A stretch of DNA of 18,415 nucleotides from Bacillota bacterium (GCA_023395555.1 JAEWYQ010000029.1:1-18415), one strand, 5' to 3'. Counted from the stretch's first letter, positions 7,055-15,339 are shown. Made by a program: numbers and translations. Notes: a model not told the origin generated them from the sequence alone.

Positions 7055-7750
7055 ATGCTGATCCATGGTTTCAATAAGACAACACTGCTGGATTATCCCA
7101 GGCATCTGGCGGCAACTATTTTTATCGGCGGCTGCAATATGCGCTGCCCCTTCTGCCATAATGCTTCCCTGGTAACCGGAACCGCCTCACAGCCTGTCCT
7201 GTCAGAGCAGGAGATTCTCTCCTATCTGGCAAAGCGGACCAATATCCTGGAGGGCGTATGCATCACCGGCGGCGAACCTACGCTGCATCCGGATCTTCCC
7301 GGACTAATCACCCGGGTGAAGGAGCTGGGGTACCGGGTCAAGCTGGACACCAACGGAACGAATCCCGCGATGCTGAAAGATCTGGTCAGCCGGGGGCTGA
7401 TCGATTACGTCGCTATGGATATCAAGAATTCGCCGGAGAAATATGCCCTTACTGCCGGCGTTAATCTCCCTCTCCTTAAGCCGGTCATGGAGAGTGTTGA
7501 TTTTCTGCTGTCCTCGCCTCTGGACTATGAGTTCCGGACCACCGTGGTAAAGGAATTGCACACGGCCCGGGATATGCTGGAGATCGGCCGCTGGCTGTCC
7601 GGTGCAAGAGCCTATTTTCTTCAGGCCTACAAGGATTCCGGCGACATCCTGTCTCCGGGGCTCAGCAGCCCTTCTGCCGAGACTCTGAAGGAGTATGTCC
7701 GGCTTCTGGTGCCCTTTATTCCTGCCGTATCCCTTCGGGGTGTGGATTGA
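7055..7750 (+). CDS. NrdG2-type anaerobic ribonucleotide reductase activating radical SAM protein
   Basis: Predicted 4Fe-4S radical S-adenosylmethionine enzyme that would generate the glycyl radical in anaerobic ribonucleoside-triphosphate reductase (NrdD). The cluster motif CNMRCPFC (C27, C31, C34) follows the family start GFNKTTLLDYP, and ITGGEPTLH is the SAM-binding GGE motif. The 231-aa length and N-terminus fit the NrdG2 subgroup rather than the shorter classic NrdG (about 155-175 aa). An ideal AAGGAGGTGA lies just upstream, so the start is secure. nrdD is not next to it in this window, so the partner is inferred from family only; a pyruvate-formate-lyase-activase-like role on another glycyl radical enzyme cannot be excluded. 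It is followed after 14 nt by a GNAT gene, probably co-transcribed. Confidence 0.85.
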   Translation: MLIHGFNKTTLLDYPRHLAATIFIGGCNMRCPFCHNASLVTGTASQPVLSEQEILSYLAKRTNILEGVCITGGEPTLHPDLPGLITRVKELGYRVKLDTNGTNPAMLKDLVSRGLIDYVAMDIKNSPEKYALTAGVNLPLLKPVMESVDFLLSSPLDYEFRTTVVKELHTARDMLEIGRWLSGARAYFLQAYKDSGDILSPGLSSPSAETLKEYVRLLVPFIPAVSLRGVD

Positions 7751-7751
7751 C

Positions 7752-7758
7752 AAGGGGG
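7752..7758 (+). promoter_or_regulatory. Ribosome binding site of the GNAT gene
   Basis: AAGGGGG lies 6 nt before ATG 7765. It overrules the upstream in-frame TTG at 7747, which overlaps the preceding stop codon. Confidence 0.6.
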
Positions 7759-7764
7759 CTGCGG

Positions 7765-8316
7765 ATGATCAATTACTATGAAACAGAACGCCTTATCCTG
7801 AGGCAGTTAGGGAAAGAGGCCGCTCCTATGGTCCTGGCCTTCTACCTGGAGAACCGGGATCAGTTTGAACCCTGGGAGCCTAAGCGCAGTCCTAATTTCT
7901 ACACTCTCTCTTACCAGAAGGCTTTTCTCACCGCAGAATACAACCAATCTGCTGAGGGAAAGCTCCTTCGTTACTGGGCATTTCTAAAAAACAAGCCGGA
8001 TGAAATTGCGGGTTCTGTCTGCTTTCAGAACATTTTGAAGGAGCCCTATCACAGCTGCAGCATCGGGTACAAATTCGGAGGAAAATACCAGCACCAGGGC
8101 TATGCACTGGAGTGCATCCGGAGATCCATCGAGCTGATGTTCTCCGAGTATCATCTGCACCGGATTAATGCTTTTATTATGCAGGAGAACACGCCCTCCC
8201 TGCAATTAATCAAACGTCTTTCCTTCCACTACGAAGGAACCTGCCAGGCCTTTGCCCGGATTAACGGAATATGGACCGACCATGAGCATTACGCGCTGGT
8301 GAATCCGGTTTATTAA
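7765..8316 (+). CDS. GNAT-family N-acetyltransferase, RimJ/RimL-like
   Basis: Transfers an acetyl group from acetyl-CoA to an amine. The start ETERLILRQL is typical of the Acetyltransf_3 / RimJ-RimL group, which acetylates ribosomal protein N-termini or small molecules. IGYKFGGKYQHQGYALECI is the acetyl-CoA-binding region (QHQGYA in place of the common Q/RxxGxA), and NTPSLQLIKRLSF is the conserved late motif with the NxxS/A-L-K pattern. Length (183 aa) is normal. It is downstream of the radical SAM gene and probably in the same transcript; no functional link is known. Its stop codon overlaps that of the opposing gene. The substrate cannot be told from the sequence. Confidence 0.85.
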   Translation: MINYYETERLILRQLGKEAAPMVLAFYLENRDQFEPWEPKRSPNFYTLSYQKAFLTAEYNQSAEGKLLRYWAFLKNKPDEIAGSVCFQNILKEPYHSCSIGYKFGGKYQHQGYALECIRRSIELMFSEYHLHRINAFIMQENTPSLQLIKRLSFHYEGTCQAFARINGIWTDHEHYALVNPVY

Positions 8317-9389
8317 AGGGCGACCGGCACATACCAATAACCAAAATCTCCTTGGCGGAGTTCCCTTTTACGGATGGATTTAAAGTTTTCAAAACCGAAC
8401 ATTTTTGCCATAAACCGTTCCCGGTTGTGGTAGATCCCCGGTACCCCCAGGATATAACGGGAGCCGTACCGATCCTTCATTTTTGCAAAAATCAAATGGT
8501 GGTAGCAGTAATATCCATGCACCAGAAAGCTGTTGCTGCTCAGGGCCCATAGCTCTTTCGGAAACAGTCCCAGGTCTTCCGGCTCTATTTTCGCACAGAG
8601 CAGGATCTCATTATCTTCAAAGGGATAGATTCTTGGATGCTTCTCGAAGATCTTTGCCACAATTCCGGGTTCCGCCTCCTCTTCCTTCTCCTCCGGCCGT
8701 CTTCCCGTTTCTTCCGTCTGCACCGCATCGACCTCCTGGGTCCAGGCCTCCGCCTTCTGCGTTTCCGAAGGAAGTCCTTCTGCGCCGGCCGTGGGTACAG
8801 CTTCCTGCCGCTCCCTGTTATCTGTACCATGCGTCAAAGTCTTCACCGCCTGCCCGAAGACACTGCCGCCTCCTGACAGGCTGGAGGCGGCACCCTGTAA
8901 ACGCTCTACTGTTTTATAGCCGCCCGGCATCCGGTATCTGGGACGCGAAAAATCCTCCTCCGGCGCCCAGACCTGCTGCTTATTTCTGGGTCTTAAAGCT
9001 GCCAATACCTTCTCCGCCTCAACCGGCCTGTCATCCCATTCCGTAGCAAAAAACACACTATCTTTCAGAAAGAGAAGAAGCCCTCCCACCTCTGAAAGAG
9101 AATGCCCGGAATCCATAATGTTGGCGGCATTCACCGTCAGCTTGCTGTCCATAACCTGATTCTTCAGCACCGCATCTCCCACATAGATTAAGTCCATACT
9201 CTTATCATCCCTGCGGATCAGATAGGTGGGAAAAATGCTGTCCAGCTGGCCGATCAGCTGCATATGTAAAGTGATCTTGCATTGCCCGTCCCTTGTTTCC
9301 ACCCGCGCAAAGCCGATATTCTTTTTCTTCTCTCCGTTCTCGTATTGATACATGTAGGATACCATTCTTTTATAATCAGTCACAAGCAT
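8313..9389 (-). CDS. Uncharacterised two-domain clostridial protein, 358 aa
   Basis: I do not recognise a defined function; the architecture resembles conserved proteins of unknown function (DUF6128-like, from memory and unverified) in Lachnospiraceae. An N-terminal beta-rich domain (about 1-135, GFARVETRDGQCKITLHMQ...) is joined by a low-complexity Gly/Ser/Glu-rich linker (about 165-245) to a compact aromatic-rich domain (about 248-358) containing HPRIYPFEDNE, GLFPKELW, LVHGYYCYHHL and a GDFGYWYV ending. There is no signal peptide or membrane helix, so it is probably cytoplasmic. The start is uncertain: GAGGGA abuts the ATG at 9389, whereas the in-frame GTG at 9383 has better spacing (6 nt). 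It converges with the GNAT gene with overlapping stops and follows carB after 256 nt, with a possible own promoter. Confidence 0.75.
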   Translation of the reverse strand: MLVTDYKRMVSYMYQYENGEKKKNIGFARVETRDGQCKITLHMQLIGQLDSIFPTYLIRRDDKSMDLIYVGDAVLKNQVMDSKLTVNAANIMDSGHSLSEVGGLLLFLKDSVFFATEWDDRPVEAEKVLAALRPRNKQQVWAPEEDFSRPRYRMPGGYKTVERLQGAASSLSGGGSVFGQAVKTLTHGTDNRERQEAVPTAGAEGLPSETQKAEAWTQEVDAVQTEETGRRPEEKEEEAEPGIVAKIFEKHPRIYPFEDNEILLCAKIEPEDLGLFPKELWALSSNSFLVHGYYCYHHLIFAKMKDRYGSRYILGVPGIYHNRERFMAKMFGFENFKSIRKRELRQGDFGYWYVPVAL

Positions 9390-9542
9390 TCCCTCACTTT
9401 CCCGCTTTCCATGAATATTTCCGCTCCGCAGGGTAAACTTTTCCCATTGGCTTGTTTCACAATTCTATTAAATATATTCCCGGCTGTCGGCCAATATTCC
9501 AACGAGAAGCCAATACACGCTTTTTTACAGAAACCTGATCAT

Positions 9543-9582
9543 AAAAAGAGGTCGACCCGGTAATCTCCGAATCTCCCTCTTT
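9543..9582 (-). terminator. Possible terminator of carB
   Basis: On the minus strand AAAGAGG (9576-9582) and CCTCTTT (9545-9551) form a 7-bp stem around a 24-nt loop, continuing into T residues. It begins about 64 nt after the carB stop codon. Stem and T-tract are modest. Confidence 0.4.
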
Positions 9583-9645
9583 CGCTGTTATAGCTTTTGA
9601 TGATTACACCAGGCTTTCGCGCCAGGCATAATTCTATCCTTTTAA

Positions 9646-12600
9646 TCACATCTCACTGATTTCCCGGTGGAATTCCTGCAGGGACTTCACTCCCACCGCA
9701 TTGTTTCTTACGGCCTTAATGCCTGCGACAGTTGCCTTGGCGGCCGCCATAGTGGTGACATAGCTGATTCTCCCTTTGATGGCCGCCTTGCGGATATAGC
9801 TGTCATCAAAGGCCCCCTTCTTATCATCAGGGGTATTGATTATAATATCAATCTCTCCATTGGTTATGGCATCCAGGATATTGGGCCTTCCCTGCTGCAG
9901 CTTGAAGATCTTCCTTGCCTGGATTTGATTGGCCGTGATCATGTCATAGGTGCCTCCGGTGGCCAGTATCTGAAAGCCGCATTCTGCAAAGCCTTTTGCA
10001 ACCTCTACCAGCTCCGCCTTGTCCCTGTCATTAACACTGATTAATACGATTCCGCTCTGGGGCAGCTTCGCCTTGGTCGCCTCCTGGGATTTATAAAATG
10101 CTTCTCCAAAGGTCTCCGCCATACCCAGCACCTCGCCGGTGGAGCGCATCTCCGGCCCCAGCAGCGGATCTACCTCAGGAAACATATTAAAGGGGAATAC
10201 CGCTTCCTTTACCCCGTAATGGGTGAACTTACTTTCCTTCAGTCCCGGAACGGGAGAGGCTTTGCCGGTCAGCGTGCCGGTAATGATCTGTGTCGCCAGC
10301 TTTACCATCTGGATATTGCATACCTTGGATACCAGCGGCACGGTACGGGATGCTCTGGGATTGGCCTCCAGAACATAGACGGTTCCATCCTCGATGGCAT
10401 ACTGCATATTCATCAGTCCGCATACCTTCATTTCCTTGGCGATCTTCATGGTATATTCACGGATGGTATTGCGGTTCTCGTCACTGATATGCAGGGAGGG
10501 GATTACACAGGCCGAGTCTCCCGAATGAATTCCCGCCAGCTCGATATGCTCCATAATCGCAGGCACAAAAGCATTGGCTCCGTCACTGATGGCATCCGCC
10601 TCGCATTCCAGGGCATTATTCAGGAAACGGTCAATGAGGATCGGACGGTCCGGCGTTACCCCGACTGCCGCCTTCATGTAGATTTCCAGGCTTTCATCGT
10701 CGTGTACGATCTCCATTCCCCGTCCGCCCAGCACATAGGAGGGACGAACCATAACGGGATAGCCTATTCTTCCTGCAATCTCCAGAGCCTCCTTTCCATT
10801 GACTGCCATTCCCGATTCCGGCATGGGGATGTCCAGTTTCTCCATCATCTCCCGGAACAGATCCCGGTCCTCGGCCAGATCGATGGTCTCAGGCGAAGTG
10901 CCAAGAATGTTCACTCCGTATTTCTTTAATTCCGCCGCCAGATTCAGCGGAGTCTGGCCTCCGAACTGGGCAATTACCCCCAGAGGCTTCTCCTTCTGGT
11001 AAATGCTGAGAACATCCTCCAGCGTCAGCGGTTCAAAATACAGCTTATCCGAGGTGTCATAGTCCGTGGAAACCGTCTCCGGATTACAATTGACAATGAT
11101 GGTCTCAAAGCCCAGCTCCTTTAAGGCAAAAGCAGCGTGGACGCAGCAATAGTCAAATTCGATACCCTGGCCGATTCGGTTCGGCCCGCCGCCCAGGATC
11201 ATGACCTTCGGTTTATCAGAGCAGGGGGATTTATCCGCCTTTAAATGATAGGTGGAGTAATAGTAGGCCGCGTCCTTTGTACCGCTTACATGAATCCCCT
11301 CCCAGGCCTCCTTGATACCGGCCTCATAACGGGCATTCCGGATGCTTTCCTCGGCAATCCCCAGCAGACCGGCAAGATATCTGTCAGAAAAGCCGTTCAG
11401 CTTGGCGCTTCTAAGGGCTGCGACGGGAGGCACATTGCCATGCCAGGATTTTAATGCCTCTTCCTCCAATACCAGCTCTTCCATCTGCTCAATAAAGTAG
11501 TGCTTTATTTTCGTCAGTTCATGGAGTTCATTGACCGTTGCACCTTTTCTCAAGGCCTCATACATGATGAACTGACGCTCGCTGGTGGGGATATGAAGCA
11601 TGTTCAGCAGCTCCTGCTTCGACTTGGAGGCGAAATCCTTGGCATAGCCCAGACCGTAACGGCCGGTCTCCAGGCTTCGGATCGCCTTCTGGAAGGCCTC
11701 TTTATAGGTCTTGCCAATGCTCATTACCTCACCCACTGCTTTCATCTGGGTCCCCAGCTTATCCTCGGCACCCTTGAATTTCTCAAAGGCCCAGCGGGCA
11801 AATTTAATTACCACATAATCGCCGTCCGGTACATAGTTATCCAGGGTTCCGTATTTGCCGCAGGGGATATCCGACAGATTCAGGCCGCAAGCCAGCATTG
11901 CCGATACCAGCGCGATAGGAAAGCCGGTGGCCTTGGAGGCAAGGGCGGAGGAACGGGAGGTTCTGGGATTAATCTCAATGACCACGATTCTTCCGCTCTC
12001 AGGATCGTGAGCAAACTGTACATTGGTGCCGCCGATCACCTGGATCTCATCTACAATCTTATAAGCCTGTCTTTGCAATTCCTCCTGGACTTCCTTGGAA
12101 ATGGTCAGCATCGGTGCCGAGCAGAAGGAATCTCCCGTATGTACGCCCAGGGGATCGATATTCTCAATGAAGCATACCGTAATCATCTTACCGGTGGCAT
12201 CCCGCACCACCTCAAGCTCCAGCTCTTCCCAGCCCAGTATGGATTCCTCCACCAGAACCTGACCCACCAGGCTGGCCTGTAAGCCTCTTGCCACTACGGT
12301 CTTCAATTCTTCCACATTATAAACCAGGCCGCCGCCGGCGCCGCCCATGGTATAGGCCGGACGGATAACTACCGGATAGCCCAGGTCTTCCGCGATAGCC
12401 AGCGCTTCCTCCACGGTGTAGGCTACCTCGCTGCGGGCCATTTCAATACCGAGAGCGTTCATCGTCTTCTTAAACTCAATCCGGTCTTCCCCCCGCTCGA
12501 TGGCATCCACCTGAACACCGATCACTTTGACATTGTATTTCTCCAGAACACCGGCCGCGGCTAATTCAGAGCAAAGATTTAGACCTGATTGTCCGCCCAG

Positions 12601-12867
12601 ATTCGGGAGCAGACCGTCGGGTCTTTCCTTTTCGATGATTTGTGTCAACCTCTCCACATTCAGTGGCTCAATATAGGTTACATCTGCCGTCCCCGGATCT
12701 GTCATAATCGTTGCAGGATTGGAGTTCACCAATACGATTTCATACCCCAGCTGCTTCAACGCCTTGCAGGCCTGGGTGCCGGAATAATCGAATTCACATG
12801 CCTGCCCGATAATAATCGGGCCGGAGCCAATAATCAGTACTTTGTGAATGTCTTTTCTCTTCTTCAT
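9646..12867 (-). CDS. carB: Carbamoyl-phosphate synthase large subunit
   Basis: Makes carbamoyl phosphate from bicarbonate, ammonia (delivered from glutamine by the small subunit CarA) and two ATP, feeding pyrimidine and arginine synthesis. At 1073 aa it has the usual length and order: carboxyphosphate ATP-grasp half (about 1-400, GPIIIGQACEFDYSG, PAYTMGGAGGG, EINPRTSRSSALASKATG), oligomerisation region (about 400-550), second ATP-grasp half (about 550-935, GGPNRIGQGIEFDYC, PSYVLGGRGM, EANPRASRT) and the C-terminal MGS-like allosteric domain (about 936-1073, ILATGGTYDMI, IINTPDDKKG). Nothing catalytic appears to be missing. AGAGGGG lies about 5 nt before the ATG. carA, normally directly upstream, is absent; a 526-bp gap with two good tandem promoters lies there instead, so carA must be elsewhere. 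Confidence 0.97.
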   Translation of the reverse strand: MKKRKDIHKVLIIGSGPIIIGQACEFDYSGTQACKALKQLGYEIVLVNSNPATIMTDPGTADVTYIEPLNVERLTQIIEKERPDGLLPNLGGQSGLNLCSELAAAGVLEKYNVKVIGVQVDAIERGEDRIEFKKTMNALGIEMARSEVAYTVEEALAIAEDLGYPVVIRPAYTMGGAGGGLVYNVEELKTVVARGLQASLVGQVLVEESILGWEELELEVVRDATGKMITVCFIENIDPLGVHTGDSFCSAPMLTISKEVQEELQRQAYKIVDEIQVIGGTNVQFAHDPESGRIVVIEINPRTSRSSALASKATGFPIALVSAMLACGLNLSDIPCGKYGTLDNYVPDGDYVVIKFARWAFEKFKGAEDKLGTQMKAVGEVMSIGKTYKEAFQKAIRSLETGRYGLGYAKDFASKSKQELLNMLHIPTSERQFIMYEALRKGATVNELHELTKIKHYFIEQMEELVLEEEALKSWHGNVPPVAALRSAKLNGFSDRYLAGLLGIAEESIRNARYEAGIKEAWEGIHVSGTKDAAYYYSTYHLKADKSPCSDKPKVMILGGGPNRIGQGIEFDYCCVHAAFALKELGFETIIVNCNPETVSTDYDTSDKLYFEPLTLEDVLSIYQKEKPLGVIAQFGGQTPLNLAAELKKYGVNILGTSPETIDLAEDRDLFREMMEKLDIPMPESGMAVNGKEALEIAGRIGYPVMVRPSYVLGGRGMEIVHDDESLEIYMKAAVGVTPDRPILIDRFLNNALECEADAISDGANAFVPAIMEHIELAGIHSGDSACVIPSLHISDENRNTIREYTMKIAKEMKVCGLMNMQYAIEDGTVYVLEANPRASRTVPLVSKVCNIQMVKLATQIITGTLTGKASPVPGLKESKFTHYGVKEAVFPFNMFPEVDPLLGPEMRSTGEVLGMAETFGEAFYKSQEATKAKLPQSGIVLISVNDRDKAELVEVAKGFAECGFQILATGGTYDMITANQIQARKIFKLQQGRPNILDAITNGEIDIIINTPDDKKGAFDDSYIRKAAIKGRISYVTTMAAAKATVAGIKAVRNNAVGVKSLQEFHREISEM

Positions 12868-12890
12868 AAAAATCCCCTCTCGATTGGTTT

Positions 12891-12904
12891 GGAAAAGCTT
12901 TTCC
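12891..12904. repeat. Perfect 14-bp palindrome in the carB leader
   Basis: GGAAAAGCTTTTCC, 24 nt upstream of the carB ATG, inside the untranslated leader predicted from either promoter. It could be a DNA operator or a small leader hairpin near the RBS. No known motif matches. Confidence 0.45.
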
Positions 12905-13014
12905 GTCGTTTACTAAAAATGGGCAAAAAAAATTTGTCATTTTCTTTTTGTCTTTTCATAGCTTTGAGTTGTTTCAATGCATGGGTCCTCCAGCTGCCCT
13001 CTTTATTGTTATAT

Positions 13015-13043
13015 ATCATAATCGATTACTAATCATTATGCAA
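13015..13043 (-). promoter_or_regulatory. Proximal carB promoter
   Basis: On the minus strand, -35 TTGCAT (13038-13043), 17-nt spacer, -10 TATGAT (13015-13020). The leader would be about 140 nt. The -35 region TTGCATAAT is shared with the distal promoter. Confidence 0.6.
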
Positions 13044-13121
13044 CCGGAGAACTTATTAAATTTTACATCCCTATTCATAAGCATTACTTATCTCTTAACC
13101 TTAGTTCCTGCTCATGTATAT

Positions 13122-13150
13122 ATAATAACATATGACTCATAATTATGCAA
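13122..13150 (-). promoter_or_regulatory. Distal carB promoter with overlapping CATAATTATG palindrome
   Basis: On the minus strand, -35 TTGCAT (13145-13150), 17-nt spacer, -10 TATTAT (13122-13127). The palindrome CATAATTATG at 13139-13148 covers the -35 edge and the spacer. It looks somewhat like the core of an arginine-repressor box (TGAATAATTATTCA), which would suit carB, but the match is partial. The remaining 13151-13329 is A/T-rich and I see no gene in it. Confidence 0.55.
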
Positions 13151-13329
13151 TAAAATTTTTAATTATTCTATGCTTTTATATTTTTACACTTCTCACAATT
13201 CTTCAAAGTGTCCATAAGCCCGACATAATTAAGGATTATTGGCCCCTTGTATAATTATTAATTAAAAATGATGTTGTATATTTAAAACATAAATCAGATA
13301 AATTGGCAAGGAATCATACCGATAAATAT

Positions 13330-13379
13330 AGGGAGTGTTATGTAAAAGCTATACTGCCGATCTTTACATAATACTCCCT
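13330..13379 (-). terminator. 17-bp-stem hairpin after rsmA, likely terminator
   Basis: AGGGAGTGTTATGTAAA (13330-13346) and TTTACATAATACTCCCT (13363-13379) are complementary at 16 of 17 positions with a G.T pair at the other; the loop is 16 nt. It lies 14 nt downstream of the rsmA stop. It lacks a real T-tract on the minus strand, so it may also be an mRNA 3'-end stabiliser. Confidence 0.55.
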
Positions 13380-13393
13380 GCATATAAATCAAA

Positions 13394-14275
13394 TCATACT
13401 CGCACCGCATCCAACTGATCCGCCAGAGCAGCAAATTGTTCCAGCGTCAGCGCTTCTCCGCGGATATTCCCCGAGACACCGATTGCGGAAAGCGCCTGTA
13501 GAATCTCTTCCTTAGAAAAGGACAGCTCCGATGAATTATTCAGGCCATTGACCAGGGTCTTGCGCCTCTGGTTGAAGGATGCACGGATCATGCGAAACAA
13601 CAGCCTCTCATCCTTTACCACAACCGGAGGTTCGGTATGCAGCGTCAGATTAATGACGGCCGACCCCACATTAGGCCTGGGCATAAAACAATTAGGCGGG
13701 ACGTTGGCAGCAATGTAGGGCCTTGCATAGTACTGCACTGCCAGAGACAGGGCGCCGTAATCCTTACTGCCGGGAACCGCCTGCATCCGGTCCGCCACTT
13801 CCTTCTGTACCATCACCGTGATATTCTTCAACGGAAGGCGGCGCTCCAGCAGATCCATGATAATGGGTGTCGTTATATAATAAGGAAGATTTGCAACCAC
13901 TTTGATAGGGCGGTTCTGATTTCTTTCCTTTACCAGCTCATTTAAATCCAGCTTCAGAATATCCTCATTGATGACGGTGACATTATCATATTCCGACAGG
14001 GTATCCTCTAAGATGGGGATCAGCATCCGGTCAATTTCCACCGCTACCACCTCTTTGGCATGTTCACACAGGTATTGCGTCAACGTACCGATTCCCGGAC
14101 CCACCTCCAGGACAAAATCCTCCTTTGTAATATCCGCTGCCCGGATTATCTTATCCAGGACATGGGTATCAATCAAAAAGTTCTGTCCGAATTTCTTCTG
14201 GAATACGAATTTATATTTATTCAAAATCTCTATTGTATTTTTGGGATTGCCCAGCTGCGCCATAAATCTCTCCAT
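13394..14275 (-). CDS. rsmA: 16S rRNA dimethyladenosine transferase RsmA (KsgA)
   Basis: Methylates two adjacent adenines (A1518 and A1519, E. coli numbering) in helix 45 of 16S rRNA with SAM, late in 30S assembly; loss usually gives kasugamycin resistance. Visible marks are KKFGQNFLID (27-36), SAM motif I EVGPGIGTLT (57-66), the ANLPYYITTPI catalytic motif (128-138), QKEVADRM and the C-terminal FNQRRKTL. Length 293 aa is normal. The start is ambiguous: the ATG at 14275 has AAGGAAG almost abutting, while the in-frame ATG at 14263 (MAQLGNP) has GGAG at better spacing and would give 289 aa. The gene follows tatD by 35 nt, an order conserved in Firmicutes, so they are probably one operon ended by the hairpin at 13330-13379. 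Confidence 0.96.
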   Translation of the reverse strand: MERFMAQLGNPKNTIEILNKYKFVFQKKFGQNFLIDTHVLDKIIRAADITKEDFVLEVGPGIGTLTQYLCEHAKEVVAVEIDRMLIPILEDTLSEYDNVTVINEDILKLDLNELVKERNQNRPIKVVANLPYYITTPIIMDLLERRLPLKNITVMVQKEVADRMQAVPGSKDYGALSLAVQYYARPYIAANVPPNCFMPRPNVGSAVINLTLHTEPPVVVKDERLLFRMIRASFNQRRKTLVNGLNNSSELSFSKEEILQALSAIGVSGNIRGEALTLEQFAALADQLDAVRV

Positions 14276-14310
14276 TCTTCCTTATTCTTCAGCCCTTCGG
14301 GCCAGGTGGT

Positions 14311-15081
14311 TTATTCCTTGATCCGATAGAAGCGCTTTGCGTTCTCAGATGTTACTTTCACAACCGTATCATAGTCCACCTGCTTAATGTTTGCAATTTC
14401 TCCGGCAACATAGGTCAGATAGGTTGAGTCATTGCGCTTTCCCCGATAGGGCACCGGCGCCAGGTAAGGACAGTCCGTCTCCAGAACCAGCTGCTCCAGA
14501 GGAGCATAAGCTACAACTTCCTTTAGCTTCCTGCCATTGGTAAAGGTCAGCACCCCGCCGATTCCCAGGAAAAAGCCCATATTCAGATATTGGCGTGCCT
14601 GCTCCACGCCGTAGGAAAAGCAGTGGATAATTGCTCCCAGCTCGCCTGCCTTTGCCGATTTCAACATTTCATAGGTATCATTGGCGGCATCCCGGCTATG
14701 AATGACCAGGGGCAAGCCAAGCTCCCGGCCCAGTTCGATCTGTCTCTCAAACCAGATCTTCTGCACAGCAGGCTCCGAGATATCCCAGTAATAATCCAGG
14801 CCAATCTCTCCGATTGCCAGATTCCTGGGATGTGCGGCTTTCCCTTTCAGCCATGCGAAGTTCTCCTCGTTAAGCTCTCCGGCGGATTCCGGATGAATGC
14901 CCACCGCAGTGTAGATATACGGGTATTGCTCGGCCAATGCCAGCACCCTGTCGACGCTGTCCATGGTGGAACAGATATCTACCACATATTCAATTCCCTC
15001 CTTGGGCAGCCTGTCCAGCAATTCCTTCCTGTCTATATCAAATGCTTCGTCTTCATAATGCGCGTGTGTTTCAAATATCAT
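14311..15081 (-). CDS. TatD-family metal-dependent deoxyribonuclease
   Basis: TIM-barrel amidohydrolase-fold hydrolase of the TatD/YabD family, reported as a 3'-5' exonuclease involved in DNA repair or turnover. Metal-binding residues are visible as THAHYEDE (H6, H8), GEIGLDYYW (E92), VIHSRDA (H128), IIHCFS (H153) and ETDCPYLAP (D203). Full length at 256 aa. A promoter lies 40-70 nt upstream and rsmA follows. GGAAGGA is 13 nt before the ATG, somewhat far. An out-of-frame ATG 12 nt upstream opens only a six-codon frame. Confidence 0.94.
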   Translation of the reverse strand: MIFETHAHYEDEAFDIDRKELLDRLPKEGIEYVVDICSTMDSVDRVLALAEQYPYIYTAVGIHPESAGELNEENFAWLKGKAAHPRNLAIGEIGLDYYWDISEPAVQKIWFERQIELGRELGLPLVIHSRDAANDTYEMLKSAKAGELGAIIHCFSYGVEQARQYLNMGFFLGIGGVLTFTNGRKLKEVVAYAPLEQLVLETDCPYLAPVPYRGKRNDSTYLTYVAGEIANIKQVDYDTVVKVTSENAKRFYRIKE

Positions 15082-15123
15082 AATCTTTCATGGTTCCTTC
15101 CGTAATTAATCATTCCAACTTAT

Positions 15124-15152
15124 AGAATAGATCAAAACTATAGTTTTCGCAA
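15124..15152 (-). promoter_or_regulatory. tatD-rsmA promoter with internal palindrome
   Basis: On the minus strand, -35 TTGCGA (15147-15152), 17-nt spacer, -10 TATTCT (15124-15129). The spacer holds the perfect palindrome AAAACTATAGTTTT (15134-15147), placed where a repressor would block polymerase. No known regulator is recognised. Confidence 0.5.
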
Positions 15153-15271
15153 TCCTGTTTTGATTTTATTCCTTATCCATATGCTTCCTTCCCTCTCATC
15201 CGCATCCCTGTTCTGTTTAAACCCCCTCTTCCTCTGTTCATAAGAAAGCTGGTTTTAGATCTGTAGCAAGA

Positions 15272-15295
15272 AAGCCCAGGAGGGGTCTTGGGCTT
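15272..15295 (-). terminator. Hairpin in the glmS-tatD gap
   Basis: AAGCCCA (15272-15278) pairs with TGGGCTT (15289-15295) around a 10-nt loop, followed on the minus strand by TTCTTG. Probably a second, backup terminator of glmS. The rest of this 349-bp gap (15153-15271 and 15296-15339) shows no gene. Confidence 0.4.
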
Positions 15296-15339
15296 ACAAT
15301 TCTGTTATACCATTAATCATACATAACGTCAATAAATAC

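Noticed and set aside
8483..9046. 187-codon Pro/Ser-rich plus-strand frame
   Set aside because: It mirrors the low-complexity linker of the opposing 358-aa gene; no start signals.
9592..9633. 13-codon minus-strand frame right after carB with AAGGA upstream
   Set aside because: Too short to judge. The RBS-like bases and ATG can occur by chance in this A-rich context, and nothing follows that it would regulate.
11500..12282. 260-codon open frame on the plus strand inside carB
   Set aside because: Fully antisense to conserved carB sequence, with no RBS and no family features.
12948..13142. Plus-strand frame in the A/T-rich gap between carB and rsmA
   Set aside because: No RBS, biased composition, and it overlaps the two carB promoters.
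15074..15094. Six-codon leader frame overlapping the tatD start
   Set aside because: It has a nearby GGAAGGA but only six codons and no feature of an attenuator peptide.
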